Source: Zunongwangia sp. HGR-M22
Lineage (GTDB): Bacteria > Bacteroidota > Bacteroidia > Flavobacteriales > Flavobacteriaceae
Assembly (NCBI RefSeq): GCF_027594425.1
Contig: NZ_CP115159.1
Coordinates: 2,565,001 to 2,629,000, forward strand
Direction: 5' to 3'
Length of the DNA: 64,000 nucleotides
Shown here: in pieces, positions 45,294-55,269 of the stretch
Layout: every line of letters begins with the position of its first letter
Position numbering within the stretch: the stretch's first letter is position 1
Notes under the pieces: generated by a model
The model's database searches: none
What the model was told of the DNA's origin: nothing
Seen by the model: only the letters and a program-made list of their open reading frames with translations
Made by a program: the position numbers and the translations under genes

Positions 45294-45710
45294 CTAGGTT
45301 TCTGTTGTCGTATAATTCTTTAACGTGTCATATTTCAAAACACCTTTCATTTTAGTGGAGTGATAATCCAACAATTGGGTTAAGGTGTAATGTTTTTTAT
45401 CAATGCCCAGATATCTTGATTTTACTGCACTGGCGGTAATTACCTGATCTTCCTTTTGCAGGCTGTCATAAGCTTTATATAAAAGTGCCTTGGTATCGTC
45501 TATCTTTTTATTGAGTTGTTGGCTTTCCATACTGCTGCCATTTAGCTTGCAGGCTGACTGGTTCCAACGGCTTATTTCCAAGCTACGTTTTAAGCTCATT
45601 TCAATATAAATGCCGTTAACTGATATTCGGGCATAAAGGAGGGCTTCTTCCGGCTTGTTTTTTTTTTTGCGGATGAAAAAAGAAATCATAAATGTTTGAG
45701 TGGTACGCAT
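45294..45710 (-). pseudogene. Truncated tyrosine recombinase beside tRNA-Pro
   Basis: 138 aa that cover only the N-terminal arm-binding domain of a Bacteroidota integrase: SFFIRKKKNKPEEALLYARISVNG, EMSLKRSLEISRWNQ, then a core-binding start (LTQLLDYHSTKMKGVLKYDTLKNY). The frame stops before the catalytic domain; none of the R, H, R, Y residues are present. It starts at ATG 45710, 250 bp from the 3' end of tRNA-Pro, the normal position for an island integrase. This is a relic of a second, mostly deleted element. Its sequence is unlike the integrase at 20499. Confidence 0.85.
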
Positions 45711-45808
45711 CGTTTTGTTTTTTAAATGAAACTATAATTAAGGGTTGAAAGCCAAAACGATCAATATGTACTAAGGGTCATGGGGGCTAATCAAGATACA
45801 AAAATAAG

Positions 45809-45855
45809 CTCACGATTAACTCACGAAAAAGACCAAAACTCACGAATAACTCACA
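45809..45855 (+). repeat. Direct repeats between relic integrase and tRNA-Pro
   Basis: CTCACGA at 45809, 45820 and 45839, plus CTCACA at 45850: two roughly 20-bp units (CTCACGATTAACTCACGA and CTCACGAATAACTCACAT) with a 30-bp period. Typical of integrase arm-type sites. The rest of 45711-45959 is empty. Confidence 0.6.
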
Positions 45856-45959
45856 TTATAGCTGGTGAAGTTTGGTAGAATTTAATGTATTAAAAAAGGA
45901 TAACTAAATGAAAACCATATAATTACCCTTAATTAACCAAAATTTGGTAGATTAAAAAG

Positions 45960-46034
45960 TCGGGGTGGCAGGATTCGAACCTGCGGCCTCCTGCTCCCAA
46001 AGCAGGCGCGATAACCGGGCTACGCTACACCCCG
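45960..46034 (-). tRNA. tRNA-Pro (TGG)
   Basis: Minus-strand cloverleaf of 75 nt starting CGGGGTGTAGCG, with anticodon TGG in CTTTGGGAG, T-arm GTTCGAATC, and acceptor CGGGGTG paired with CACCCCG. CCA is not encoded (A then CTT). It has its own promoter immediately upstream and served as the attachment gene for a now degraded island. Confidence 0.97.
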
Positions 46035-46062
46035 AGTTGCAATGATTACTCGATTGCGGCTG

Positions 46063-46091
46063 CAAATATACTAATTCTTTTTGCTCTGCAA
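46063..46091 (-). promoter_or_regulatory. tRNA-Pro promoter
   Basis: Minus strand: TTG (46089-46091), 18-bp spacer, TATATTTG (46063-46070), then GCAGCCGC. The 15-bp stretch TATATTTGCAGCCGC is identical to rRNA promoter P2 at 2398-2412. The predicted transcript starts about 25 nt before the tRNA. Confidence 0.8.
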
Positions 46092-46174
46092 TGGAAATAT
46101 GAGATTTTTTCCGAATAAGTTTATTTTATAGATTTTAATACCTTAAATTACAACTAATCTATAGAACATAATCC

Positions 46175-47359
46175 ATGAAAAAATCACTGTTAACCATAGG
46201 AATAGCTACAATGTTATTTGCGTGTGCCGAGGATGCAAAAAATAAAGATAAGGCAGAAAACGAAAATATAACCGATGCCCCTCAGCAGGAACAATCAAAA
46301 GTTCCAGATCCAATACCGGCTGAAACTAACGAAAATTACACTACCGAGATGGTTGTTGATGGCATTCAAATTCCTTGGGGAATGGATTTTCTACCAGATG
46401 GCAGTATGCTCATCTCCGATAAATCTGGCGAAATGATTCATTTTAAAGATGGGAAAAAACAAAAACTTTCCAATGTTCCTGAAGTGTATATTAGAGGGCA
46501 AGGCGGACTTCTAGATATAGCAGTTCATCCAGATTATAAAAATAATGGATGGATCTATTTTACTTATGCTTCTCCAGAAGGAGAAGGTGAAGGAGGAAAT
46601 ACAGCAATGGGCCGCGCCAAAATTGAAGGCACTAAACTTTCAGATGTTGAAGTTTTATATAAAGCGGCACCAAATACAACCAGAGGACAGCATTTTGGAT
46701 CTAGAATAACTTTCGATAAAGACGGCTATCTTTATTTTTCAGCAGGAGAACGTGGTGCACGTGATGTAAATCCGCAAGACATCACTCGAGATAATGGCAA
46801 GGTATACCGGCTGAATGACGACGGAAGCATTCCTAAAGACAATCCATTTGTCGGAAAAGAAAATGCTAAAGAAGCCATTTATTCTTATGGACATCGTAAT
46901 CCACAGGGAATGATATTAAATCCAGAGACTGGAGAAATTTGGGTGCATGAACATGGGCCACAAGGTGGCGACGAAATCAATATTGTAAAAGCAGGAGCAA
47001 ATTACGGTTGGCCAATTGTAACATATGGAGAAAACTATGATGGTACACCTATTACAGAAGAACGTAGTAAACCAGAATTTGAAGATCCAATCTTCTACTG
47101 GTTGCCGTCTATCGCTCCAAGCGGATTTGAATATGTAACTTCAGAAAAATACCCAGAGTTGAAAGGTAATCTGCTAGCTGGATCACTTAAATTTCAGTAT
47201 TTAGAACTATTGGTTTTAGACGGAAAGAAAATTACTAAACGTGAAAAATTAGTTGAAAATGTAGGAAGACTAAGAGATGTGGTTGAAGCTCCCGATGGAA
47301 TTATTTATCTTGGCGTCGAAGGAAAAGGTATTTTGAAATTAATTAAGAAAACAGAATAA
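46175..47359 (+). CDS. PQQ-dependent sugar dehydrogenase (glucose/sorbosone dehydrogenase family), lipoprotein
   Basis: 394 aa. Lipoprotein signal (MKKSLLTIGIATMLFACAED, cysteine about residue 17) followed by an acidic linker, then the six-blade beta-propeller of the soluble PQQ aldose dehydrogenase family: TEMVVDGIQIPWGMDFLPDG, GGLLDIAVHPDY, GQHFGSRITFDKDGYLYFSAGERG, YSYGHRNPQGM and WVHEHGPQGGDEINI, ending in RLRDVVEAPDGIIYLG. It oxidises sugars in the periplasm or at the outer membrane. The cytochrome c lipoprotein gene 21 bp downstream is a likely electron acceptor. Confidence 0.93.
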   Translation: MKKSLLTIGIATMLFACAEDAKNKDKAENENITDAPQQEQSKVPDPIPAETNENYTTEMVVDGIQIPWGMDFLPDGSMLISDKSGEMIHFKDGKKQKLSNVPEVYIRGQGGLLDIAVHPDYKNNGWIYFTYASPEGEGEGGNTAMGRAKIEGTKLSDVEVLYKAAPNTTRGQHFGSRITFDKDGYLYFSAGERGARDVNPQDITRDNGKVYRLNDDGSIPKDNPFVGKENAKEAIYSYGHRNPQGMILNPETGEIWVHEHGPQGGDEINIVKAGANYGWPIVTYGENYDGTPITEERSKPEFEDPIFYWLPSIAPSGFEYVTSEKYPELKGNLLAGSLKFQYLELLVLDGKKITKREKLVENVGRLRDVVEAPDGIIYLGVEGKGILKLIKKTE

Positions 47360-47379
47360 AATAACACAAACAAGAAAGA

Positions 47380-47847
47380 ATGAAAAAGTTATTGAGTATT
47401 GCTATTATTCTGGGTGCCATGGCCTGCAAATCAGATAAAAAGCAGGATGCTAAAGAAGAAGAGGAATCTTATACTATCCCGGCAGATAATGCTTCCGCAA
47501 AAAAAACACCGTTAGACGAAAGTATTGCGAGAGGGAAAAAAGTATATTCACAACTTTGCGTCACCTGCCATCTCCCTACCGGTAAAGGAATTCCGGGAAC
47601 TTATCCTCCACTTGATGGTTCTAACTGGTTAACAGAAAAACGTACTGAAAGTATTCGTGGTGTAAAATATGGTATGCAGGGACCAATCACCGTTAATGGG
47701 AAAGAATATGATAATGTAATGACGCCAATGGGCTTAAATAATCAAGAAGTTGCAGATGCACTTAACTATGCAATGAACTCCTGGAGCAACAATATCAACG
47801 ATATGGTAACCGAAGAAGAAGTTGCCGCCGTAGAAAAAACAGAATAA
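47380..47847 (+). CDS. Cytochrome c lipoprotein
   Basis: 155 aa. Lipoprotein signal (MKKLLSIAIILGAMACKS, cysteine at residue 16), acidic linker, then a class I cytochrome c domain: GKKVYSQLCVTCHLPTGKGIPGTYPPLDGS with heme motif CVTCH and axial methionine in VMTPMGLNNQEVADALNY. Its place right behind the PQQ-type sugar dehydrogenase suggests it takes electrons from that enzyme and passes them to a terminal oxidase. Confidence 0.93.
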   Translation: MKKLLSIAIILGAMACKSDKKQDAKEEEESYTIPADNASAKKTPLDESIARGKKVYSQLCVTCHLPTGKGIPGTYPPLDGSNWLTEKRTESIRGVKYGMQGPITVNGKEYDNVMTPMGLNNQEVADALNYAMNSWSNNINDMVTEEEVAAVEKTE

Positions 47848-47859
47848 CATTTATTTTTT

Positions 47860-47883
47860 GGGGCAAATAATTAAATTTGCCCC
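47860..47883. repeat. Inverted repeat between the cytochrome c and udk genes
   Basis: GGGGCAAAT (47860-47868) and ATTTGCCCC (47875-47883), perfect 9-bp arms with a 6-nt loop. No strong T run follows, so it is a weak terminator or an operator. It contains TAAATTTG (47872-47879), a possible -7 element for udk. Confidence 0.6.
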
Positions 47884-47895
47884 AAATTTTGATAG

Positions 47896-48504
47896 ATGCT
47901 TATAATTGGAATTGCCGGAGGTACTGGTAGCGGAAAGACTACCGTTGTAAATCAAATAATCGACGAATTAAAAAACGAAGAAGTAGATGTAATATCTCAG
48001 GATTCCTATTACATGGATACCAGCCATCTTAGCTTCGAAGAACGTAAAAAGATTAACTTCGACCATCCAAAATCTATAGATTTCGATCTATTGGTTTCTC
48101 ACCTTAAAGAGCTTAAATCCGGTAATAATGTAATGCAGCCGGTATATTCTTTCAAAGAGCATAACAGAACAGGAGAGTTTATAGAAGTTCACCCTCGTAA
48201 AGTAGTGATCGTAGAAGGTATTCTTATCCTTGCCCATGCTGATATTCGAGATATGTTTGATATTAAAATCTATGTACATGCAGATAGTGACGAGCGTTTA
48301 ATTAGACGTCTTAAACGCGATATTGCAGATCGTGGGCGTGATTTAGAAGAAGTGCTTTGGCGTTACCAAACAACGCTTAAACCAATGCATAACCAGTTTA
48401 TAGAACCCACCAAAGAATTTGCAGATCTTATAATTCCAACCAATCGTTACAATACAGTAGCTGTTGATATTGTGCAAACAATTATCAAAGATCGCTTATC
48501 TTAA
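47896..48504 (+). CDS. udk: Uridine kinase
   Basis: 202 aa, normal length. P-loop GGTGSGKTT (8-16), then SQDSYYMDTSHLSFEERKKINFDHPKSIDFD, the substrate-binding block, and VIVEGILILAHADIRDMFDIKIYVHADSDERLIRRLKRD, the lid and arginine region. It phosphorylates uridine and cytidine in pyrimidine salvage. Followed after 18 bp by the FtsB-like gene, a pair often seen together in Flavobacteriia. Confidence 0.95.
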   Translation: MLIIGIAGGTGSGKTTVVNQIIDELKNEEVDVISQDSYYMDTSHLSFEERKKINFDHPKSIDFDLLVSHLKELKSGNNVMQPVYSFKEHNRTGEFIEVHPRKVVIVEGILILAHADIRDMFDIKIYVHADSDERLIRRLKRDIADRGRDLEEVLWRYQTTLKPMHNQFIEPTKEFADLIIPTNRYNTVAVDIVQTIIKDRLS

Positions 48505-48522
48505 TTTTGTATATTTAAATCG

Positions 48523-48837
48523 ATGAAATTAAAAGAACTTCGTAATAAAAAATGGTTTAAAATACTTAGCAATAAGTATATCCTTTTAGGACTTATTTTC
48601 GCCATTTGGATGTTCTTTTTAGATAGTAATTCCTGGTTTGTTCATCACGAATTAGATCAGGAAATTAACGAGCTTAGAGAAAACAAGGAGTATTATCAAA
48701 AAGAAATTTCACGGGATAAAGCTATAATTGGCACATTGGGAGATTCGATAGAATTAGAAAAATTTGCCCGCCAAAAATATTACATGAAACGCCCAAACGA
48801 AGACATTTATATTATCGAGTACGATACTATAGATTAA
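48523..48837 (+). CDS. Septum formation initiator, FtsB/DivIC family
   Basis: 104 aa. A short basic N-terminus, one membrane helix (YILLGLIFAIWMFFLDS, about 19-35), then a coiled coil (ELDQEINELRENKEYYQKEISRDK, about 43-66) and the conserved tail EKFARQKYYMKRPNEDIYII. FtsB/DivIC proteins link early and late division proteins at the septum. It lies between udk and the mutAB genes on the same strand. Confidence 0.9.
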   Translation: MKLKELRNKKWFKILSNKYILLGLIFAIWMFFLDSNSWFVHHELDQEINELRENKEYYQKEISRDKAIIGTLGDSIELEKFARQKYYMKRPNEDIYIIEYDTID

Positions 48838-48879
48838 TATTGAGCATTTTCCACTTGTTTTCTAAAAACCACATCTCTT

Positions 48880-50280
48880 ATGGAGCAATCATTATTTCAG
48901 GATTTTGATGAAGTTTCTGCAAAGCAATGGAAACAAAAAATTCAGTTTGAGCTACAAGGTTCAGATTATCAAAGCCTAGTTTATCATTCTCTAGATGGCA
49001 TCGATGTTAAACCATTTTACCATCAGGATGATAAGATTAAAGGTTTACAAATAAATTCAACCCAAGACTGGTCTATTTGTGATCAGATCTACGTAGTTTC
49101 CGAAGAAAAAAGCAATCACCGCGCACATCAATTATTAAAAAGAGGTGCAGAAAGTTTATGGTTTATAATCGCTTCGGAAGAAATCAATTTTGAAAAATTA
49201 TTTAAAAATTTCAATTTTGAATGTATTCCTGTTTACTTGAAATTCAACTTTCTTTCACCAGATTATCTACAACGTTTAAGTGAATTCTTCAAAGAAAAAA
49301 AAGCTAAAATTTATCTTCAGATAGATATTATTGGGAATTTGGCGCGATCGGGAAACTGGTTTCACAACCTGAAAACAGATCATGAGATTTTAAATAAAAT
49401 ACTTCAGAATTCATCGAATTTCGAGTCAGTTATTTCCGTAGACACTACACTTTATCAAAACGCAGGGGCAACAATTCCGCAGCAATTAGCTTATGCGCTG
49501 GCACATGCAAACGAATATCTGAATCATATTAACGAGGTGAATTTTATTTCCGCAGAAATAAAGAAAAAAATTAAACTTCAATTTTTAGTCTCAAGTGGTC
49601 CAAATTACTTTTTCGAGATTGCTAAGATTAGAACGTTACGATGGCTTTTTGCAAGTTTGGCTGAGTCTTATGGTTTCTATAAAGAAATTTTTATTCTCGC
49701 ACAGCCTACAAAACGTAACAAAACATTATACGATTATAACGTAAACTTACTACGTACAAATACCGAAAGTATGAGTGCGATTCTTGGCGGCGCAGATGCT
49801 ATTTTTAATTTGCCTTACGATGCATTTTATCATAAAAACAACGAATTTGGGAATAGAATTGCGCGAAATCAGCTTTTAATAATGAAGCACGAAGCGCACT
49901 TAAATAAAGTAAAAAATGCTGCGGAAGGCGCCTATTATATAGAGAATCTAACCGAACAATTTGCTGAAAAAGCATTGGCTATTTTTAAGGATATTGAAAA
50001 TGGAGGAGGATTTTTAAAACAACTGAAGGAAAGTATTATTCAGAAAAAAATAAAGGAATCTGCCGAAAAAGAACAGGCGAAATTCGATGCTGGGGAACTT
50101 ATTTTAATTGGAACCAACAAATATCAAAATGCGGCAGATAAAATGCAGGATGAGATTCAGTTGTATCCTTTTTTAAAGAAAAATCCTAGAAAAACATTAA
50201 TCGAACCGATTTTAGAGCGGCGATTAAGTGAAAAATTGGAAGAGCAACGATTAGCGACCGAAAAAACTGTAAACGCATAA
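48880..50280 (+). CDS. mutA: Methylmalonyl-CoA mutase, small (non-catalytic) subunit
   Basis: 466 aa. TIM-barrel like the large subunit ([39 protein letters not shown] at the start; [21 protein letters not shown]), but it has no B12-binding DxHxxG domain, as expected for the beta subunit. It forms a heterodimer with the large subunit encoded 2 bp downstream. Role: interconversion of succinyl-CoA and methylmalonyl-CoA in propionate and odd-chain metabolism. Confidence 0.92.
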   Translation: MEQSLFQDFDEVSAKQWKQKIQFELQGSDYQSLVYHSLDGIDVKPFYHQDDKIKGLQINSTQDWSICDQIYVVSEEKSNHRAHQLLKRGAESLWFIIASEEINFEKLFKNFNFECIPVYLKFNFLSPDYLQRLSEFFKEKKAKIYLQIDIIGNLARSGNWFHNLKTDHEILNKILQNSSNFESVISVDTTLYQNAGATIPQQLAYALAHANEYLNHINEVNFISAEIKKKIKLQFLVSSGPNYFFEIAKIRTLRWLFASLAESYGFYKEIFILAQPTKRNKTLYDYNVNLLRTNTESMSAILGGADAIFNLPYDAFYHKNNEFGNRIARNQLLIMKHEAHLNKVKNAAEGAYYIENLTEQFAEKALAIFKDIENGGGFLKQLKESIIQKKIKESAEKEQAKFDAGELILIGTNKYQNAADKMQDEIQLYPFLKKNPRKTLIEPILERRLSEKLEEQRLATEKTVNA

Positions 50281-50282
50281 TT

Positions 50283-52409
50283 ATGGGAAGAAAAGACCTT
50301 AAAAATTTACAGTTGATCGATAAAAATATAAGTTCAAAATCTACAATTTCGAGATATAAAACTCCGGAAGAAATCAATATAAAATCTTCGTATTCTAAAG
50401 AAGATATTAAAAATTTTGAGCATCTAAATTTTGTGGCCGGCACAGCTCCATTTTTACGCGGGCCATATAGCACTATGTACCTTCAACGACCCTGGACAAT
50501 TAGGCAATATGCAGGATTTTCTACCGCAGAAGAAAGCAATGCCTTTTACCGTAGAAATTTAGCTGCCGGGCAAAAAGGCCTTTCGGTAGCTTTCGATCTG
50601 GCCACTCACCGCGGTTACGATAGTGATCACGAGCGTGTGATTGGCGATGTGGGAAAAGCCGGCGTAGCGATCGATTCAGTTGAAGATATGAAAATTCTTT
50701 TCGATCAAATTCCGCTAGATAAAATGTCGGTTTCCATGACGATGAACGGCGCTGTATTACCAATTTTAGCTTTTTACATTGTTGCTGCAGAAGAGCAAGG
50801 CGTAAAACCAGCGCAACTTTCAGGAACGATTCAAAATGATATTTTAAAGGAGTTTATGGTGAGAAACACCTACATCTACCCTCCTACTCCGTCGATGAAG
50901 ATTATCGCAGATATATTTGAGTACACTTCGCAACACATGCCTAAATTCAATAGTATAAGTATTTCAGGCTATCACATGCAGGAAGCTGGTGCGACCAGTG
51001 ATATCGAATTGGCGTATACGCTTGCTGACGGACTTGAATATATTCGAAAAGGCTTAGAAGCCGGGATGGATATCGATAGTTTTGCACCTCGGCTTTCTTT
51101 CTTTTGGGCAATTGGGATGAATCATTTTATGGAGATTGCCAAAATGCGTGCAGCCCGTATGCTTTGGGCAAAATTGGTAAAACAATTCAACCCAAAAAAT
51201 CCAAAAAGTTTATCACTAAGAACACATTCGCAAACCAGCGGTTGGAGTTTAACCGAGCAAGATCCTTTTAATAATGTTGCGCGGACTTCCATAGAAGCGG
51301 CCGCGGCGGCTTTTGGAGGTACGCAAAGTTTACACACCAATGCTTTAGATGAAGCGATTGCTTTACCTACAGATTTTTCAGCAAGAATTGCCAGAAACAC
51401 ACAGTTGCATTTACAGCAGGAAACATCGATCACTAAAACGGTAGATCCATGGGCGGGAAGTTATTATGTTGAAAGTTTAACGAACGATATTGCTGAAAAA
51501 GCATGGAAGCTTATTGAAGAAGTTGAAGATCTTGGCGGAATGACCAAGGCTATCGAAGCTGGCATCCCGAAAATGAGAATTGAAGAAGCTGCAGCAAGAA
51601 AACAAGCCCGAATTGATAATGAGACCGACGTAATCGTTGGTACTAACAAGTATCGTTTAAAGAAGGAAGATCCAATAACAACGCTTGAAGTTGATAATCA
51701 AACTGTACAAAAACAGCAAATAGCACGCTTAGAACATCTTAAAGCTAACCGAAACCCAACTGAAGTCAAAAATACGCTTAATAAGCTTACAAAAGCAGCT
51801 AAATCTGGAAAAGAAAATTTGTTGGCTTTAGCCATTAATGCTGCAAGAAAAAGAGCAACGTTGGGAGAAATAAGCGATGCGTTAGAAGTAGCTTTTGGAC
51901 GATATAAAGCTAAAATTCAATCTTTTGGTGGCGTTTATTCTAAAGAAATGAAAGACAACAAAACTTTTTTAAAAGCCAGAAAACTTGCTGATCAATTTGC
52001 CGAGCAGGATGGTCGCCGACCACGAATTATGATCGCAAAAATGGGACAAGATGGGCACGATCGTGGCGCAAAAGTAGTGGCTACCGCTTATGCAGATGTA
52101 GGTTTTGATGTAGATATTGGTCCGCTTTTTCAAACCCCTAAAGAGGCTGCAAAACAAGCGGTTGAAAATGATGTACATATTCTAGGAGTTTCTTCTTTAG
52201 CCGCAGGACATAAAACTTTGGTGCCGCAAGTTTTAGAAGAACTCAAAAAATTAGGCAGAGAAGATATTATGGTTATTGTTGGCGGTGTGATTCCATCACA
52301 GGATTATCAATACTTATTTGATGCTGGTGCCGTGGCTGTTTTTGGCCCCGGAACTAAAATTAGTGATGCCGCAGTACAATTATTAAATATTCTGATTGAT
52401 GATAATTAG
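50283..52409 (+). CDS. mutB: Methylmalonyl-CoA mutase, large (catalytic) subunit
   Basis: 708 aa, full length. N-terminal [21 protein letters not shown], catalytic TIM barrel with [15 protein letters not shown] and [20 protein letters not shown], and the C-terminal cobalamin domain (about 575-708) with DGHDRGAKV (base-off histidine in DxHxxG), SLAAGHKTL and VGGVIP. Together with MutA it is a complete adenosylcobalamin-dependent mutase. The MeaB chaperone and epimerase are not in this window. Confidence 0.96.
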   Translation: MGRKDLKNLQLIDKNISSKSTISRYKTPEEINIKSSYSKEDIKNFEHLNFVAGTAPFLRGPYSTMYLQRPWTIRQYAGFSTAEESNAFYRRNLAAGQKGLSVAFDLATHRGYDSDHERVIGDVGKAGVAIDSVEDMKILFDQIPLDKMSVSMTMNGAVLPILAFYIVAAEEQGVKPAQLSGTIQNDILKEFMVRNTYIYPPTPSMKIIADIFEYTSQHMPKFNSISISGYHMQEAGATSDIELAYTLADGLEYIRKGLEAGMDIDSFAPRLSFFWAIGMNHFMEIAKMRAARMLWAKLVKQFNPKNPKSLSLRTHSQTSGWSLTEQDPFNNVARTSIEAAAAAFGGTQSLHTNALDEAIALPTDFSARIARNTQLHLQQETSITKTVDPWAGSYYVESLTNDIAEKAWKLIEEVEDLGGMTKAIEAGIPKMRIEEAAARKQARIDNETDVIVGTNKYRLKKEDPITTLEVDNQTVQKQQIARLEHLKANRNPTEVKNTLNKLTKAAKSGKENLLALAINAARKRATLGEISDALEVAFGRYKAKIQSFGGVYSKEMKDNKTFLKARKLADQFAEQDGRRPRIMIAKMGQDGHDRGAKVVATAYADVGFDVDIGPLFQTPKEAAKQAVENDVHILGVSSLAAGHKTLVPQVLEELKKLGREDIMVIVGGVIPSQDYQYLFDAGAVAVFGPGTKISDAAVQLLNILIDDN

Positions 52410-52498
52410 CCTAATTAATTTTTAGTTAAAGATTTATATTTCAGTAAATTATTATCTGATATTCGCCAAAGATTTTAAGCTGGTAATTAGGCTGATTT

Positions 52499-53548
52499 AT
52501 GAAAACATTTTCCTGTTCTGCGTGCGATAATCTCGTTTTTTTTGAAAACGATACCTGCGAATTTTGTGGCAATAATTTGGGCTATTGGTCTGCTGAAGAA
52601 ACTATGCTTTCGGTAGAACAAGAGTTTACCTACAACGGCAAAAAGCTTCGATACTGTAGAAATCACAAATTTGAAGCCTGCAATTGGCTAATTGATGATT
52701 CGGCAGAAGATTCTTTATGCGAATCTTGCCAGCTTAACGATGTTATACCTAATCTCGATAATCCAAAAAGATTATTGGAATGGCAAAAAGTAGAGTTTGC
52801 AAAACACCGCTTAATCTACAGCTTAAAAAGATTAGGACTACCTTTCTCTTTCGATCTTGATAATGGTGAAAAATTACAACTTCAGTTTAAAATTTTAGCA
52901 CCCGATATAGAAGCTAAAAATGGCAGAAAATTGCTTACAGGACATCTAAGCGGACTTATAACTTTAAACGTAGACGAAGCAAATGATGCAAAGCGTGAAG
53001 CTATGCGCATGCAAATGGGTGAAAAAATGCGTACACTTTTAGGACATTTTAGACACGAAATTGGGCATTTCTACTGGGAAGCGATTGTTCTTAATGATCC
53101 TAAAATACTTACTGAATTTCGTGAAATTTTTGGTGATGATCAAAAAGATTATGGCGAAGCTCTGGACACCTATTACGCCAATGGCCCTAAAACTAACTGG
53201 AAGCAATTTCATATCACCAAATATGCCTCTGCCCATGCGTGGGAAGATTGGGCTGAAACCTGGGCTCATTATCTTCATATTATGGATACCTTAGAAACTG
53301 CCTATTATTATGGCCTTGAGATCCAAAACCCAGTAGTTTCGAGTACTCCAGAGATGAGCATTCGGCTTGATCCTTACTCACAAAAGGATTTTGATAAAAT
53401 TATCGACTATTATATCTCTCTTACGCTAGCCTTAAATTCCTTAAATCGCGGAATGGGACTTTCAGATATATATCCGTTTATTTTGAGCAAAAACGTCATT
53501 AAAAAATTAAAGTTTATCCACAACCTTATTAGAAATTTTAAGGCTTAG
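52499..53548 (+). CDS. Putative zinc-binding metallopeptidase with N-terminal zinc ribbon
   Basis: 349 aa. Zinc ribbon at the start (CSACDN ... CEFCGN, about 5-23) and a second cysteine pair (LCESCQ, about 73-78), then a metallopeptidase domain with HEIGHFYWE (about 187-195) and the Glu/Asp-rich HAWEDWAETWAHYLHI (about 243-258) that gives the third ligand. This corresponds to the bacterial zinc_peptidase family with a ribbon. Cytoplasmic; substrates are unknown. Followed by a convergent gene. Confidence 0.88.
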   Translation: MKTFSCSACDNLVFFENDTCEFCGNNLGYWSAEETMLSVEQEFTYNGKKLRYCRNHKFEACNWLIDDSAEDSLCESCQLNDVIPNLDNPKRLLEWQKVEFAKHRLIYSLKRLGLPFSFDLDNGEKLQLQFKILAPDIEAKNGRKLLTGHLSGLITLNVDEANDAKREAMRMQMGEKMRTLLGHFRHEIGHFYWEAIVLNDPKILTEFREIFGDDQKDYGEALDTYYANGPKTNWKQFHITKYASAHAWEDWAETWAHYLHIMDTLETAYYYGLEIQNPVVSSTPEMSIRLDPYSQKDFDKIIDYYISLTLALNSLNRGMGLSDIYPFILSKNVIKKLKFIHNLIRNFKA

Positions 53549-53579
53549 ATAAACTTTTAAATTTTAAACCATTCAGCAA

Positions 53580-54398
53580 TTAAAAATCTTTCTTAAAAGT
53601 ATCTATTCTGAAGTTACCAAATAATACGCTTGCACCACTATCACTTCGCAATGGACTACTTATAAAGAAATGCTTAAATTTTTGCCCTCTAAAAAGATCT
53701 GTATCGGCAATTTTTGTGTCATCTAAATATATCTTTACTCTATCGCCATCTACAGCAATAGCAACATGCATTTTTTGGTTGGCATAAACTCCCAAATCAA
53801 AGCCACCGGTCCTATATAAATCGCGTACTTTGCTAGAAACTACAAAATCTTTGCTATTCATATATTCAAGCCCGGCGTGCCAAATATTGCTATTAGAAAT
53901 CCATCTAGATAAACTATTATCTTTGGCAAACCCAAAGAATAATGAGGAAAGATCGTTTACTTTATCGGCTGCAATAATTAAATCGAACTCTACTGTAAAG
54001 CGATCTGGATAAGCTATATTTTGTTTTAATTTATAACTGGTACGCTCGCTCATATTTAGCCATTTCCCTGGGAATCTGCTTATTTTTACGATGGAACCAG
54101 ATCCTGTAGATTTCCATTGATCTGGCATCGAGCCGTTAGCCATACGATCAAAATTGGTTGCATAAACCAAAGAATCTCCGGCTATAAACGCACCATTATC
54201 TTCTATTTGGATTCGATTAGAATTCGAAGAATCAGTCTTTCTTTCATCTTTAGAATTCTTATTCAATTGTTTATCTACCGCTTTTTCGGCTTCATCTTCA
54301 ATTTTATTTTTTATTTTGTCGAAAATTTGTGCTTCAGAAGATGGTGCACTCAACAACATTAAAGCAGTAGCTAATAAAAAGTGATAGACAGATTTCAT
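53580..54398 (-). CDS. Exported hypothetical protein with LamG-like domain
   Basis: 272 aa with a signal peptide (MKSVYHFLLATALMLLSAPSSEAQ). A lysine/glutamate-rich helical stretch (FDKIKNKIEDEAEKAVDKQLN) follows; this N-terminal module is frequent in Bacteroidota exported proteins. The rest (about 85-270) looks like a concanavalin/LamG beta-sandwich: DQWKSTGSGSIVKI, YPDRFTVEFDLIIAADKVND, MHVAIAVDGDRVKIYLDDTKIADT. Possibly a carbohydrate- or surface-binding protein; no enzyme motif. Function unknown. Confidence 0.78.
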   Translation of the reverse strand: MKSVYHFLLATALMLLSAPSSEAQIFDKIKNKIEDEAEKAVDKQLNKNSKDERKTDSSNSNRIQIEDNGAFIAGDSLVYATNFDRMANGSMPDQWKSTGSGSIVKISRFPGKWLNMSERTSYKLKQNIAYPDRFTVEFDLIIAADKVNDLSSLFFGFAKDNSLSRWISNSNIWHAGLEYMNSKDFVVSSKVRDLYRTGGFDLGVYANQKMHVAIAVDGDRVKIYLDDTKIADTDLFRGQKFKHFFISSPLRSDSGASVLFGNFRIDTFKKDF

Positions 54399-54515
54399 AT
54401 AAATTAGATTAGGTCTTTTAGATTTACAAATTTAATGGCTATGCGATCGTATTATAAGATTTAGATGCTTTTTTTAGTAATAACCTAAGTTGGTTTAGTA
54501 TTTAGATGAGCTGCT

Positions 54516-55259
54516 TTAGAATTTGCTGAAATATTCCAGTAAATCTCCCCTTTTTGCGACAGAAACAGGTATTTCTTCTTCGGAAGTAAGCACAAGCATA
54601 TTTGTTTTCTTTTGAAATCTACTAATAAAATCTGTATTGATTAAATGCGATTGATGCACTCTAATAAAACCTGAAATCGATAATTGATCTTCAATTTTCT
54701 TTAAAGATTGCGATACTAAAATGGAATCTCCAGACGAGCAATAAATAGTTGTATAGTTGTTGTGCGCTTGTGCACGAATAATATTAGCAATATCGACCAC
54801 AAAAATATCTTCCTGCGTTTTCAAAACAATTTTACGCTTTTGTGGCTCATGCTGATTGTGCAATAAGGTTTCTAATTTTAGCTTATAAGATTCTTCCTGC
54901 CAACTCTCTAAAACCTTATTTATACTCGAGATTAATTGGCTAGGTGTGAATGGCTTCAAAATAAAATCTAAGGCACTGAACTGAAAAGCTGCTACCGCAT
55001 ATTTAGCAAACGCAGTAATAAAAACTACTTTAAATTGGTGCGTGTTTTTATTATAAATCTCTTTTAGAAAATCTATAGAATTACCGTCGGGTAAATTTAC
55101 ATCGAGTAATAAAATTTTAGGTTTAACTTCTTCAAATTTTTCAGCAGCAAATTTTAAGTTTTCAGCCTTTAAAGTCTCCAATTCTGGAAAATTATCGTTC
55201 AAAATTTTCTCCATCATCAATGCAGAGGCGACTTCATCTTCAACTATAAGTGTTTTCAT
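54516..55259 (-). CDS. LytTR family response regulator
   Basis: 247 aa. N-terminal receiver (about 1-120): MKTLIVEDEVAS with acidic pocket, phospho-aspartate in LLLDVNLPDG (D54), and KPFTPSQL. The C-terminal LytTR DNA-binding domain (about 145-245) has IIRAQAHNNYTTIYCSSG and FIRVHQSHLINTDFI. Partner of the sensor kinase encoded 10 bp upstream on the same strand. Targets unknown. Confidence 0.94.
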   Translation of the reverse strand: MKTLIVEDEVASALMMEKILNDNFPELETLKAENLKFAAEKFEEVKPKILLLDVNLPDGNSIDFLKEIYNKNTHQFKVVFITAFAKYAVAAFQFSALDFILKPFTPSQLISSINKVLESWQEESYKLKLETLLHNQHEPQKRKIVLKTQEDIFVVDIANIIRAQAHNNYTTIYCSSGDSILVSQSLKKIEDQLSISGFIRVHQSHLINTDFISRFQKKTNMLVLTSEEEIPVSVAKRGDLLEYFSKF

Positions 55260-55269
55260 TTAGTAAATT

